A stretch of 64,000 nt of DNA from Martelella mediterranea (GTDB taxonomy: Bacteria; Pseudomonadota; Alphaproteobacteria; Rhizobiales; Rhizobiaceae): positions 1-64,000 of the forward strand of contig NZ_SMAR01000024.1 of the NCBI RefSeq assembly GCF_004342225.1. The letters are read 5' to 3'. A program made the position numbers and the translations under genes. Shown in pieces: positions 9,184 to 16,049 of the stretch (positions are counted from its first letter, which is position 1; every line of letters begins with the position of its first letter). A model generated the notes under the pieces. The model was not told the DNA's origin, searched no databases, and worked only from the letters and a program-made list of their open reading frames with translations.

Positions 9184-9504
9184 ATGACGATTCTTGCCTA
9201 TACCGGAGCAGCTTTGGCAGAGATTTCCGGGTGCTTCGCGTTCTGGGCCTGGCTACGTCTCGATAAATCACCATGGTGGATTGCGCCTGGTGTTTTGTCC
9301 CTCGCTCTGTTCGCCTACCTCCTCACATTGGTTGACGTCGCTGCAGCGGGTCGGACCTATGCTGCCTACGGCGGCGTCTATATCTTCGCGTCGCTTGCAT
9401 GGCTCTGGCTCGTTGAGGATGCCCGGCCGGACCGGTGGGATGTTACTGGAGCCGTGATCTGCCTTGTTGGTGCGGCCGTGATTATTTTCGGTCCCCGTCA
9501 GTGA
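9184..9504 (+). CDS. YnfA family (UPF0060) small membrane protein
   Basis: About 106 residues with four predicted membrane helices and the family pattern [20 protein letters not shown] near the N-terminus and [21 protein letters not shown] in the middle. YnfA proteins resemble small-multidrug-resistance (SMR) transporters in fold and length, but the substrate is unproven. The gene sits next to heavy-metal genes, as often seen on plasmids and Tn3-type transposons. Its likely promoter is at 9112-9140. Confidence 0.9.
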   Translation: MTILAYTGAALAEISGCFAFWAWLRLDKSPWWIAPGVLSLALFAYLLTLVDVAAAGRTYAAYGGVYIFASLAWLWLVEDARPDRWDVTGAVICLVGAAVIIFGPRQ

Positions 9505-9573
9505 GCGGCACGCCTCTTGATCCGTATCAAACTCGATGAAACGACCCTGCAACGCGCTCAGTTCGTTTCCATA

Positions 9574-9975
9574 TCAGGGCGATAGCGCTTCGATAATCCG
9601 GCACTCGGCTATTGTACCGCAACCGCACTGATCGATGATGCTCCCCAGTTCGTGACGCAAGGCCTGCAGGTCCGCAATCTTGCGTTCCACCTCGGCTAGA
9701 TGCGCGCAGGCGATCGCGTCGACAGCGTCGCATGATCGGTCGCGTTGATCAGAAAGACTGAGTAGATCGCGCACCTGCTCGATCGTGAAACCGAGGTCTC
9801 GTGCCCGACGGATGAAGCTCAGCCGGCCGAGATGTGCGGCCGAGTAGCTGCGATAGTTTCCGGCGGTGCGCTCCGGCTTCGGCAGAAGGCCCACACGCTC
9901 GTAGTAACGGATCGTCACCACTTTCGTGTCAGTCGCCTTCGCAAGATCGCCGATGGAGAAGTTTTCGTGCCTCAC
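9574..9975 (-). CDS. MerR-family heavy-metal regulator (CadR/PbrR/ZntR-like)
   Basis: About 133 residues. An N-terminal MerR helix-turn-helix (FSIGDLAKATDTKVVTIRYYERVGLLPKPERT) is followed by a dimerisation helix and a metal-binding C-terminus with Cys82 (SCDAVD), Cys90, Cys117, Cys119 and Cys125. The C-terminal CGCG region fits divalent Cd/Pb/Zn sensors rather than Cu(I) or Hg sensors. I chose the GTG at 9975, since the longer frame would translate through the operator at 9983-10003. Divergent from the P-type ATPase at 10042, which it most likely activates when metal binds. Confidence 0.88.
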   Translation of the reverse strand: MRHENFSIGDLAKATDTKVVTIRYYERVGLLPKPERTAGNYRSYSAAHLGRLSFIRRARDLGFTIEQVRDLLSLSDQRDRSCDAVDAIACAHLAEVERKIADLQALRHELGSIIDQCGCGTIAECRIIEALSP

Positions 9976-9979
9976 GGCC

Positions 9980-10010
9980 TTGACCCTATAGTTGCTACAG
10001 GGTGCATATA
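9980..10010 (+). promoter_or_regulatory. MerR-type operator-promoter of the metal ATPase gene
   Basis: TTGACC (9980-9985) and CATATA (10005-10010) are separated by 19 bases, the over-long spacer that MerR-family activators correct by twisting DNA. Spanning it is the dyad ACCCTATAG-TTG-CTACAGGGT (9983-10003) with a single mismatch between arms, very close to CadR/PbrR-type operators as I recall them. It drives the ATPase at 10042 on the plus strand and lies directly upstream of the regulator gene on the minus strand. Confidence 0.88.
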
Positions 10011-10041
10011 AGGTGTCGCATCGAACAAGTCGAGGTGGCAC

Positions 10042-12282
10042 ATGCCGGTCGAGGCCAATACAACACTTAAACTCCGTGTCGAAGGGATGGATTGCGCTGC
10101 CTGCGCGGTCAAGATCGAGAACGGACTGAAGCGCCTGCCGGGCGTCAGCGAGATCAACGTGAACTACGGGCTCGAGAGGCTGTCGCTCGTCTTCGATGAG
10201 GATCGGACATCTCGTGGGGCCGTCGAAGGGCGCATTCGCTCGCTCGGTTACACACCGCTTTCAATGCCGGGTGAGCCGTCCGATGGAGCTAACGCTTCGC
10301 CCCTGCGACCCGAAACAGCTGGCCGGGTATGGTGGCGGACACGTAAAGGTCAACTCGTCATCGCAACCGGTGTTCTGCTCGGTCTCGCCTTTCTTGTCGC
10401 GACGGTTGCGCCCGCGATGGCCGAATGGGCCTATCTGGCGACGGCACTGCTCGGAGTTCTGCCGATCCTCCGGCGCGCGATAGCCGGTGCCCGGCACGGC
10501 ACGCCATTCAGTATCGAAACGCTGATGTCCGTTGCCGCGATTGGCGCTGTTGCAATCGGCGAGAGCGCGGAAGCGGCGATCGTCGTCTTCCTCTTCGCGG
10601 TTGGAGAAATCCTGGAGAACGTTGCCGCGGGCCGGGCGCGCGCCGGCATCGAGGCGCTGATGAACCTCGTTCCGCGCGTGGCGCGCCGCGAGCGTGCCGG
10701 CGTGGTGACGGAGGTGCCCGCGGATGAACTCGCCCTCGACGATGTCGTCGTGGTCCGGCCCGGCGACCGCGTGCCGTCGGACGGAGAGGTGATCGAGGGC
10801 AGCTCCGAGTTGGACGAGGCGCCGGTCACGGGCGAGTCCGTGCCGGTGCTGAAGGAGGTGGGCAGCACCGTCTATGCCGGCAGCATCAACGCCAATGGTG
10901 TGCTCAAGGTGCGGATCACGCACACGGCCGCCGATAATACGATCGCGCGCATCATCCATCTGGTAGAGGAAGCGCAGGGCTCGAAGGCACCGACCGCCCG
11001 CTTCATCGACCGCTTCAGCGCATACTACACGCCCGCCGCCATGGCGGTTTCCGCTCTCATCATTGTCGCGCCGCCCCTGCTTTTGGGGGCTGACTGGGGC
11101 ACCTGGATTTATCGCGGGCTGGCGACGCTGCTCATCGCCTGCCCCTGCGCGCTTGTCATCTCCACACCGGCGGCGATCGCCTCCGGCCTTGCCGCCGGTG
11201 CGCGGCTCGGGCTTCTGATCAAGGGCGGGGCGGCGCTGGAAACGCTTGGCAAGGTAGCCACGGTTGCCTTCGACAAGACGGGCACGCTGACGGTCGGAAA
11301 GCCGCGTGTGACCGACATCATTCCGCTCGAGGGCGACGAAGCCGGACTGCTCGCGAAGGCTGCCGCGGTCGAAGATGGATCCAGTCACCCGCTTGGCATG
11401 GCAATCGTCGAGACAGCCGAAGAACGCGGTCTCGAACTGCCGAAGGTCTTCGGCGGGGCGATGGCCATTCCCGGCAAGGCCGTCACGGCGCGGCTGCGGG
11501 AAGGCTTCGTCTCGGTCGGCTCGCCGCGCTACGCCGCCGAGCAGAATGATCTCTCGCCCGAACTCAGCGGAAAGCTGGAGGCGCTGGAGGCCGGGGGCAA
11601 GACGGCGGTGATCGTGTTGTCGGGCAAGCGCCCCATCGGCGTCATCGCGCTGCGCGACGAACCGCGCGAGGACGCTGCGAGCGGTGTCGCGCGCCTGAAG
11701 GCGCTCGGCATCCGGGCCGTGATGTTGACGGGCGACAACCGGCGCACCGCCGACGCGATCGCCTCCGGTCTCGGACTCGAGGCAAAGGCCGAACTGCTGC
11801 CCGACGCCAAGCTCTCGGAAATCGCCGCGCTCCGTGAGCATGGCGGCATCGCCATGGTCGGCGACGGCATCAACGACGCGCCTGCGCTTGCCGCGTCATC
11901 GGTCGGCATCGCCATGGGTGGTGGCACCGACGTCGCGCTCGAGACAGCCGACGCCGCTTTGCTCAAGAACCGCGTGACCGGCGTGGCCGAAATGGTGGGG
12001 TTGTCACGCGCCACGCTCGGAAACATCTGGCAGAACATCGCGCTCGCACTCGGGCTCAAGGCCGTCTTCCTTGTGACGACGCTCACCGGCACGACGACCT
12101 TGTGGATGGCAATCCTGGCAGACACAGGCGCGACCGTACTTGTCACGATCAATGCCCTGCGCCTTTTGCGGTTTCGCGGCGACCGGGAGACGCCTGCGGC
12201 AGCGGTCGAAGAGTCGGTCGGGTACGCTGACAGTTCACCTGCGATTGGCGATGAAACGGAAGGTCATCCGGCCCGTGGCTGA
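10042..12282 (+). CDS. Heavy-metal P1B-type ATPase (ZntA/CadA-like Zn/Cd/Pb exporter)
   Basis: Exports divalent soft metals from the cytoplasm using ATP. 746 residues. A single N-terminal heavy-metal-associated domain carries GMDCAAC (15-21). The membrane metal site is CPC at 367-369, the phosphorylated aspartate is in DKTGT (D411), the HP motif SHPLG is at 448-452, and the hinge is GDGINDAP from about 607. The CPC motif plus a CadR-like regulator favour Zn/Cd/Pb over Cu. Controlled by the operator at 9980-10010. The gene is strongly GC-rich, and long antisense open frames across it are composition artefacts. Confidence 0.95.
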   Translation: MPVEANTTLKLRVEGMDCAACAVKIENGLKRLPGVSEINVNYGLERLSLVFDEDRTSRGAVEGRIRSLGYTPLSMPGEPSDGANASPLRPETAGRVWWRTRKGQLVIATGVLLGLAFLVATVAPAMAEWAYLATALLGVLPILRRAIAGARHGTPFSIETLMSVAAIGAVAIGESAEAAIVVFLFAVGEILENVAAGRARAGIEALMNLVPRVARRERAGVVTEVPADELALDDVVVVRPGDRVPSDGEVIEGSSELDEAPVTGESVPVLKEVGSTVYAGSINANGVLKVRITHTAADNTIARIIHLVEEAQGSKAPTARFIDRFSAYYTPAAMAVSALIIVAPPLLLGADWGTWIYRGLATLLIACPCALVISTPAAIASGLAAGARLGLLIKGGAALETLGKVATVAFDKTGTLTVGKPRVTDIIPLEGDEAGLLAKAAAVEDGSSHPLGMAIVETAEERGLELPKVFGGAMAIPGKAVTARLREGFVSVGSPRYAAEQNDLSPELSGKLEALEAGGKTAVIVLSGKRPIGVIALRDEPREDAASGVARLKALGIRAVMLTGDNRRTADAIASGLGLEAKAELLPDAKLSEIAALREHGGIAMVGDGINDAPALAASSVGIAMGGGTDVALETADAALLKNRVTGVAEMVGLSRATLGNIWQNIALALGLKAVFLVTTLTGTTTLWMAILADTGATVLVTINALRLLRFRGDRETPAAAVEESVGYADSSPAIGDETEGHPARG

Positions 12283-12320
12283 TTGCCAGATTCGACATAC
12301 TCATAAAGAGGACCAGAAGA

Positions 12321-12821
12321 ATGTCTTTCATAAAGCCGCTCATCATCGGCTTCACATTGACAGCGATGGCGCAACCCGCACTTGCTCATGATTATGAGTT
12401 CGGTTCGCTCAAAATCGATCATCCCTGGGCGAGAGCGACGCCGCCTGGCGCGCCGGTCGCCGGTGGGTATCTCACCATCACCAACACGGGGACTGAGCCT
12501 GATCGGCTGCTCGGCGGATCGTCGGATGGAGCAGAGGCAGTCCAGGTTCATGAATCTACCGTAGTGGACGGCGTTGCCCGGATGCGGCATGTTGCGGAAG
12601 GAGTCGTGATCGCACCCGGAGAAACACTGAAGCTGGAGCCCGGCGCCTTGCATCTCATGTTCATCAATCCGAAAGAGCCGTTGAAGAAAGGCGATAGCTT
12701 TGCTGCGACAATCACGTTCGAAGCCGCCGGCGATGTTGCGCTCGAATTCTCGGTCGTCCCGATGGGAGCGACACCTGCAGCTACAGATGCTCACCAGGGT
12801 CGCGGGAAGACACCCGAATGA
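12321..12821 (+). CDS. Periplasmic copper chaperone PCu(A)C
   Basis: About 166 residues with a Sec signal peptide ending at ALA (residue 22). The Cu(I)-binding pattern of the family is visible: His77, Met88, and H111-x-M113. PCu(A)C delivers copper to the CuA centre of cytochrome c oxidase with SCO proteins. The SCO gene follows with an ATGA overlap (12818-12821), supporting a joint role. Its association with a metal exporter suggests copper handling as part of the same island. Confidence 0.9.
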   Translation: MSFIKPLIIGFTLTAMAQPALAHDYEFGSLKIDHPWARATPPGAPVAGGYLTITNTGTEPDRLLGGSSDGAEAVQVHESTVVDGVARMRHVAEGVVIAPGETLKLEPGALHLMFINPKEPLKKGDSFAATITFEAAGDVALEFSVVPMGATPAATDAHQGRGKTPE

Positions 12822-13441
12822 AGCGCCTGAAAACTATCCGGTTAGTCACCTGGGGCGCGGTTGTTGTTGTGGCCGGCTTTCTCATGATGTTCAGCGGGCT
12901 GTTGCCCGGGCTGGAGCGGCCGGGAACAGTCTCAACCAGCAGCTCTGGCGTCGCTGCAGTTGGCGGGACCTTCGAGCTGACGACGCATTTGGGCGAGACT
13001 CTGACCAACGAAGAACTTGAGGGCAAACCCTATCTGGTCTTTTTCGGCTTCACTCACTGTCCCGACGTTTGCCCGACAACCCTGTTTGAGCTGACGAGCC
13101 TATTCGATGATTTGGGACCGGCGGCGGACAAGATCACGCCGCTCTTCATCACCGTTGATCCCGAACGGGACACGCCAGAGCTTCTGGCGAGTTACCTGAC
13201 TTCTTTTGACAGCCGCATCATCGCGCTACGCGGCACCAAGGACCAGACCGAACAGGCTGCGAAGGCATTTGCCGCCTTTTACGAAAAGGTGCCGCTGGAA
13301 GGCGGAAACTACACAATGGACCACACCGCCGGCGTCTATCTGGTCAACGCCGAAGGGAATTTCATGGGCATGCTGGACAGCCATGAGCCACGAGAAACCC
13401 AAATGCAAAAACTTCGCCGGCTTGCCGACACGGCAGACTGA
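12818..13441 (+). CDS. SCO1/SenC/PrrC family copper protein
   Basis: About 207 residues, anchored by one N-terminal membrane helix (residues 9-30), with a periplasmic thioredoxin-like domain. The copper ligands are Cys81 and Cys85 in FTHCPDVCP and a histidine in TMDHTAGVYLV (about 169). SCO proteins transfer copper to, or reduce, the CuA site of oxidase. Start overlaps the PCu(A)C stop. The pair is a standard chromosomal assembly unit here carried on a plasmid. Confidence 0.93.
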   Translation: MKRLKTIRLVTWGAVVVVAGFLMMFSGLLPGLERPGTVSTSSSGVAAVGGTFELTTHLGETLTNEELEGKPYLVFFGFTHCPDVCPTTLFELTSLFDDLGPAADKITPLFITVDPERDTPELLASYLTSFDSRIIALRGTKDQTEQAAKAFAAFYEKVPLEGGNYTMDHTAGVYLVNAEGNFMGMLDSHEPRETQMQKLRRLADTAD

Positions 13442-13457
13442 ACCAAGGAGAAACACC

Positions 13458-13925
13458 ATGTCACTGCTTCGCAGAACCGGATTCGCATTCATCGCCTCGC
13501 TCCTGATGAGCGGAACCGCGCTGGCCGCCGCGCAGCACCTTGAAGTGCTGTCCACCAACGGCTGCGGCTGTTGCATCGCCTGGACGAAGCACGTCGAGGA
13601 AAACGGCTACACGGCCGAGATCGAACATCTGCCGATGGCCGACCTGATGCAGGAGAAGATCAAGGCCGGCTTGCAGCCGGATCAGACGAGTTGCCACACC
13701 GCCATGATCGAGGGCTATGTTATCGAGGGCCACGTACCCGCGCGCGAGATCGACCGCCTGCTGGCCGAGCGCCCGGGCGCAATCGGACTGGCCGTGCCCG
13801 GCATGCCATACGGATCGCCTGGCATGGGCGAACCCGGGCCTGACGCAGACCCGTATGATGTCCTGCTTGTTCGCCGCGACGGATCGACCGAAGTGTTCGC
13901 CAACTATCCCGACGGCCGGAACTGA
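13458..13925 (+). CDS. DUF411 family periplasmic metal-binding protein
   Basis: About 155 residues. I chose the ATG at 13458 after AAGGAG. A Sec signal peptide ends around ALAAAQ, followed by the family motif STNGCGCCIAW (Cys36, Cys38, Cys39) and later QTSCHTAMIEGYVIEGHVPA. DUF411 proteins (CopG-like of copper loci) are associated with copper and other metal resistance, though the mechanism is not settled. Sits 17 bases after the SCO gene in the same operon. Confidence 0.9.
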   Translation: MSLLRRTGFAFIASLLMSGTALAAAQHLEVLSTNGCGCCIAWTKHVEENGYTAEIEHLPMADLMQEKIKAGLQPDQTSCHTAMIEGYVIEGHVPAREIDRLLAERPGAIGLAVPGMPYGSPGMGEPGPDADPYDVLLVRRDGSTEVFANYPDGRN

Positions 13926-13933
13926 AACCGGTC

Positions 13934-14527
13934 ATGTCTTCGTTCGAAGCCGTCTCTGCCGCAGTCGTGCTTACCTATATGGCGCTGTTCCTGATGTGGA
14001 CCATGTGGGCTGGCCGGGCGTCAGGGCGATCCGTTTGGCTTTTCGGCAAGGGATCGGAGAGACAAGGGCTTCCGGCGCTGCTGTTTCGCCTCTTGTTCAC
14101 CGGCACCTCAATCTACGCCCTGGTCGCCCTGTTCCTCGGTGGCGCGCCTGCCGATCCGATGCACGTTGCGCTCTTCGGCGGCCCGCTCGCGCCGTTCGGA
14201 GCACTGATCGTACTCGCTGGGGCCGCGCTGTCACTCTATTCGCAGGTTTATATGGGGCGCTCCTGGAGAATCGGGGCGGCGTCCGGTGAACTGGGCCGGA
14301 TCGTGAGGACAGGTCCGTTCGCCATCTCTCGCAATCCCGTCTTCGTCGGACAGATGGTGCTGTTCTTCGGATTGTTTCTTGCGCTGCCGAGCCTCGCAAC
14401 TCTAGCCCTTACTCTGGTGCTGATCGTGGCTGTCCACCTTCAGGTTCGGATCGAGGAACGTGTCTTAGACTTGGAACTCGGCGTGGAATACAGGAACTAC
14501 CGCCGTGATGTGCATCGTTGGATCTGA
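13934..14527 (+). CDS. Isoprenylcysteine carboxyl methyltransferase (ICMT) family membrane protein
   Basis: About 197 residues with five or so membrane helices. The C-terminal part has the family signature RTGPFAISRNPVFVGQ and, near the end, RIEERVLDLELGVEYRNYRRDVHRW, which bind S-adenosylmethionine in characterised relatives. Bacterial members near metal-resistance genes are common, but the substrate is unknown. Last gene of the metal operon, 8 bases after the DUF411 gene. Confidence 0.85.
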   Translation: MSSFEAVSAAVVLTYMALFLMWTMWAGRASGRSVWLFGKGSERQGLPALLFRLLFTGTSIYALVALFLGGAPADPMHVALFGGPLAPFGALIVLAGAALSLYSQVYMGRSWRIGAASGELGRIVRTGPFAISRNPVFVGQMVLFFGLFLALPSLATLALTLVLIVAVHLQVRIEERVLDLELGVEYRNYRRDVHRWI

Positions 14528-14705
14528 TGCCAATGGGATGAAAATCCATTTCTCCGCCGAGCCGCTCGCATGCTTGAAGGAACCTCTCAACGGGCAGCGT
14601 CAGATAATAAACCAAGTCTGAATATTGCTGGCCGTGTTTCGCGCAACCGCGACCTGCAGAATATTCAATGGATATGTCTGCTTTCAGGAATCGCCAAAAC
14701 TAGTC
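14528..14705 (-). other. Possible gene remnant left of the IS5 element
   Basis: A minus-strand frame with protein-like composition runs from about 14700 down to 14409 (for example QQYSDLVYYLTLPVERFLQA and GGEMDFHPIG), but it lacks a credible ATG and overlaps the end of the ICMT-family gene. It may be the truncated end of a backbone gene cut when the metal island entered. I do not recognise it. Confidence 0.25.
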
Positions 14706-14708
14706 TGA

Positions 14709-15640
14709 GAGCCGGATTCAAAAGTTCATGACGGGAAACAATATCGTGCGAGCCGCCTTGTCATCACCCTGATGCTTGCGATGTTGACCCATGCTGTGGC
14801 GCTTGCGATGGACTTCTCCCAATCTTTGGCCAGTCGACGGCATCGACCGAACCAGCCGAAGGTGCGCTCAACCACCCATCGGCGGGGCAGAACCTCAAAG
14901 CCTTTCGCTGTGTCGGAGCGCTTGATGATCTCAAGGTTCCATTGGCCGCATCCGCGCAGCGCTTTTCGCAACTTCTGCCCGGCATAACCACCGTCTGCGA
15001 AGACATGGCGCAACCAGGGGAAACGGTAGCGGATGGCTTTCAGGACGCTGGGCGCACCGTCACGGTCCTGGATATCGGCTGCATGGACATGCGCGAACAG
15101 CATCAGCCCGAGCGTATCGGTGATAATGTGGCGCTTGCGGCCCTTGATCTTCTTGCCGGCGTCGCAGCCCGAAACCCCGCCACTTTCAGTGGTCTTGACA
15201 CTCTGGCTGTCGATGACACCGGCCGTGGGCGAGGCCTCGCGCCCCTCCAGTTCGCGCGTAGCGCAGACAAGCAGATGGTTGATGGTCTGCCAAAGGCCGA
15301 TATCGCGCCATCCATAGAAATAGCCTCGCACCGTGGAGACCGGAGGAAAATCCTTCGGCAGGGCCCGCCATTGGCTGCCGCTGCCCGCAATATAAAGGAT
15401 CGCGTTCACCACCTCCCTCATGTTCGTTTTCCGTGGTCGCCCACCGGGCTTGGCCGGCGGTATCAGTGGAGCAATTACAGCCCACTCACGATCCGTCAAA
15501 TCGGTTGGATAGCGAAGGCGATCACGGTTATGCTGCAGGCGGGTGATATCAGTCCAGGGCATGCAATCCTCCACGTTCTTGGCAGAGGTGGTTGAATCAC
15601 ATCCTTCTGATATCACTCAATAACTTTTAAATCCGGCTCT
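14709..15640 (-). mobile_element. IS5-family insertion sequence (932 bp) with 3-bp target duplication
   Basis: Terminal inverted repeats GAGCCGGATTCAAAAGTT (left, from 14709) and GAGCCGGATTTAAAAGTT (right, read inward from 15640) differ at one base. TGA is present on both sides (14706-14708 and 15641-15643), a TNA-type duplication as expected for the IS1031-like part of the IS5 family. It holds one intact transposase gene. It lies at the right end of the metal island and cut the last codons of a small tra-linked gene. Confidence 0.88.
14726..15616 (-). CDS. IS5-family transposase
   Basis: Up to 296 residues; the alternative start MPWTDITRLQ at 15562 is equally plausible and gives 278. N-terminal DUF4096-like region (YPTDLTDREWAVIAPLIP...GGRPRKTNMREVVNAILYI) followed by a DDE domain with GVIDSQSVK, HVFADGGYAG and the terminal E region WVVERTFGWFGRCRRLAKD. 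Uninterrupted, so the element could still be active. It fills almost the whole element between the inverted repeats. Confidence 0.92.
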   Translation of the reverse strand: MISEGCDSTTSAKNVEDCMPWTDITRLQHNRDRLRYPTDLTDREWAVIAPLIPPAKPGGRPRKTNMREVVNAILYIAGSGSQWRALPKDFPPVSTVRGYFYGWRDIGLWQTINHLLVCATRELEGREASPTAGVIDSQSVKTTESGGVSGCDAGKKIKGRKRHIITDTLGLMLFAHVHAADIQDRDGAPSVLKAIRYRFPWLRHVFADGGYAGQKLRKALRGCGQWNLEIIKRSDTAKGFEVLPRRWVVERTFGWFGRCRRLAKDWEKSIASATAWVNIASIRVMTRRLARYCFPS

Positions 15641-15857
15641 GAGTGACCGAAGTGGAGGCGCTTTTCCGCCATTCTTCTCTTAGCTTTTCAGTGTCCAGTA
15701 TTCGTCGACCGATAGCATATGCAATCGGAAAGCTCAGGAATTGACGCGGCGGCGCAGCCGGGACTCCTGATATGCGCCTAGCATGATCAGACCAGTCGCT
15801 GAAAACTAGAAATGCCCGGCTGACCTCGTCGGCCGTTCTCAAAGGTCGCGTGACCAC
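15627..15857 (-). CDS. Small tra-linked protein, 3' end rewritten by IS5 insertion
   Basis: About 76 residues from a GTG at 15857, overlapping nothing but starting 2 bases after the stop of the ribbon-helix-helix gene. The last codons (QSRI) come from the IS end. Removing the IS and one TGA copy gives an in-frame ending TSVTQTSFGDS, so only the extreme C-terminus changed. The body (DWSDHARRISGVPAAPPRQF) is not a family I know. By position it closes the long minus-strand T4SS operon. Confidence 0.5.
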   Translation of the reverse strand: MVTRPLRTADEVSRAFLVFSDWSDHARRISGVPAAPPRQFLSFPIAYAIGRRILDTEKLREEWRKSASTSVTQSRI

Positions 15858-15859
15858 TG

Positions 15860-16036
15860 TCAGCTTTGATTTGGCGTTTGAGCCGGAACTGGCGTCGAGC
15901 GCCTTTCGACAAATTCAGCAACGGCTTGACGCATTAGCGCGTGGGGAGTGCAGTTCAGTCGATTAGCCAAGGCGTTCAGTCTCGCGCGCGTATCGACATC
16001 CAACCGAACTGAAACGGGCGAGTTGGTGCCAACCAT
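15860..16036 (-). CDS. Ribbon-helix-helix (CopG/Arc-like) small DNA-binding protein
   Basis: About 58 residues from the ATG at 16036, which has AAGGAAGG upstream. The pattern SPVSVRLDVDTRARLNALANRL is a ribbon-helix-helix strand plus helix, followed by CTPHALMRQAVAEFVERR. Such proteins bind operators or act as relaxosome accessory factors. It follows dotA by 13 bases, suggesting autoregulation of the T4SS operon or an oriT-binding function; neither is shown. Confidence 0.72.
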   Translation of the reverse strand: MVGTNSPVSVRLDVDTRARLNALANRLNCTPHALMRQAVAEFVERRSTPVPAQTPNQS

Positions 16037-16049
16037 TTCCTGTCCTTCC

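Noticed and set aside
9976-10041. Upstream extension of the CadR/PbrR-like regulator gene
   Set aside because: It would put the regulator's own operator and promoter inside its coding region.
10261-11841. 526-codon open frame on the minus strand
   Set aside because: It is antisense to the metal P-type ATPase, whose motifs (GMDCAAC, CPC, DKTGT) are unmistakable. Long antisense frames are a product of the high GC content.
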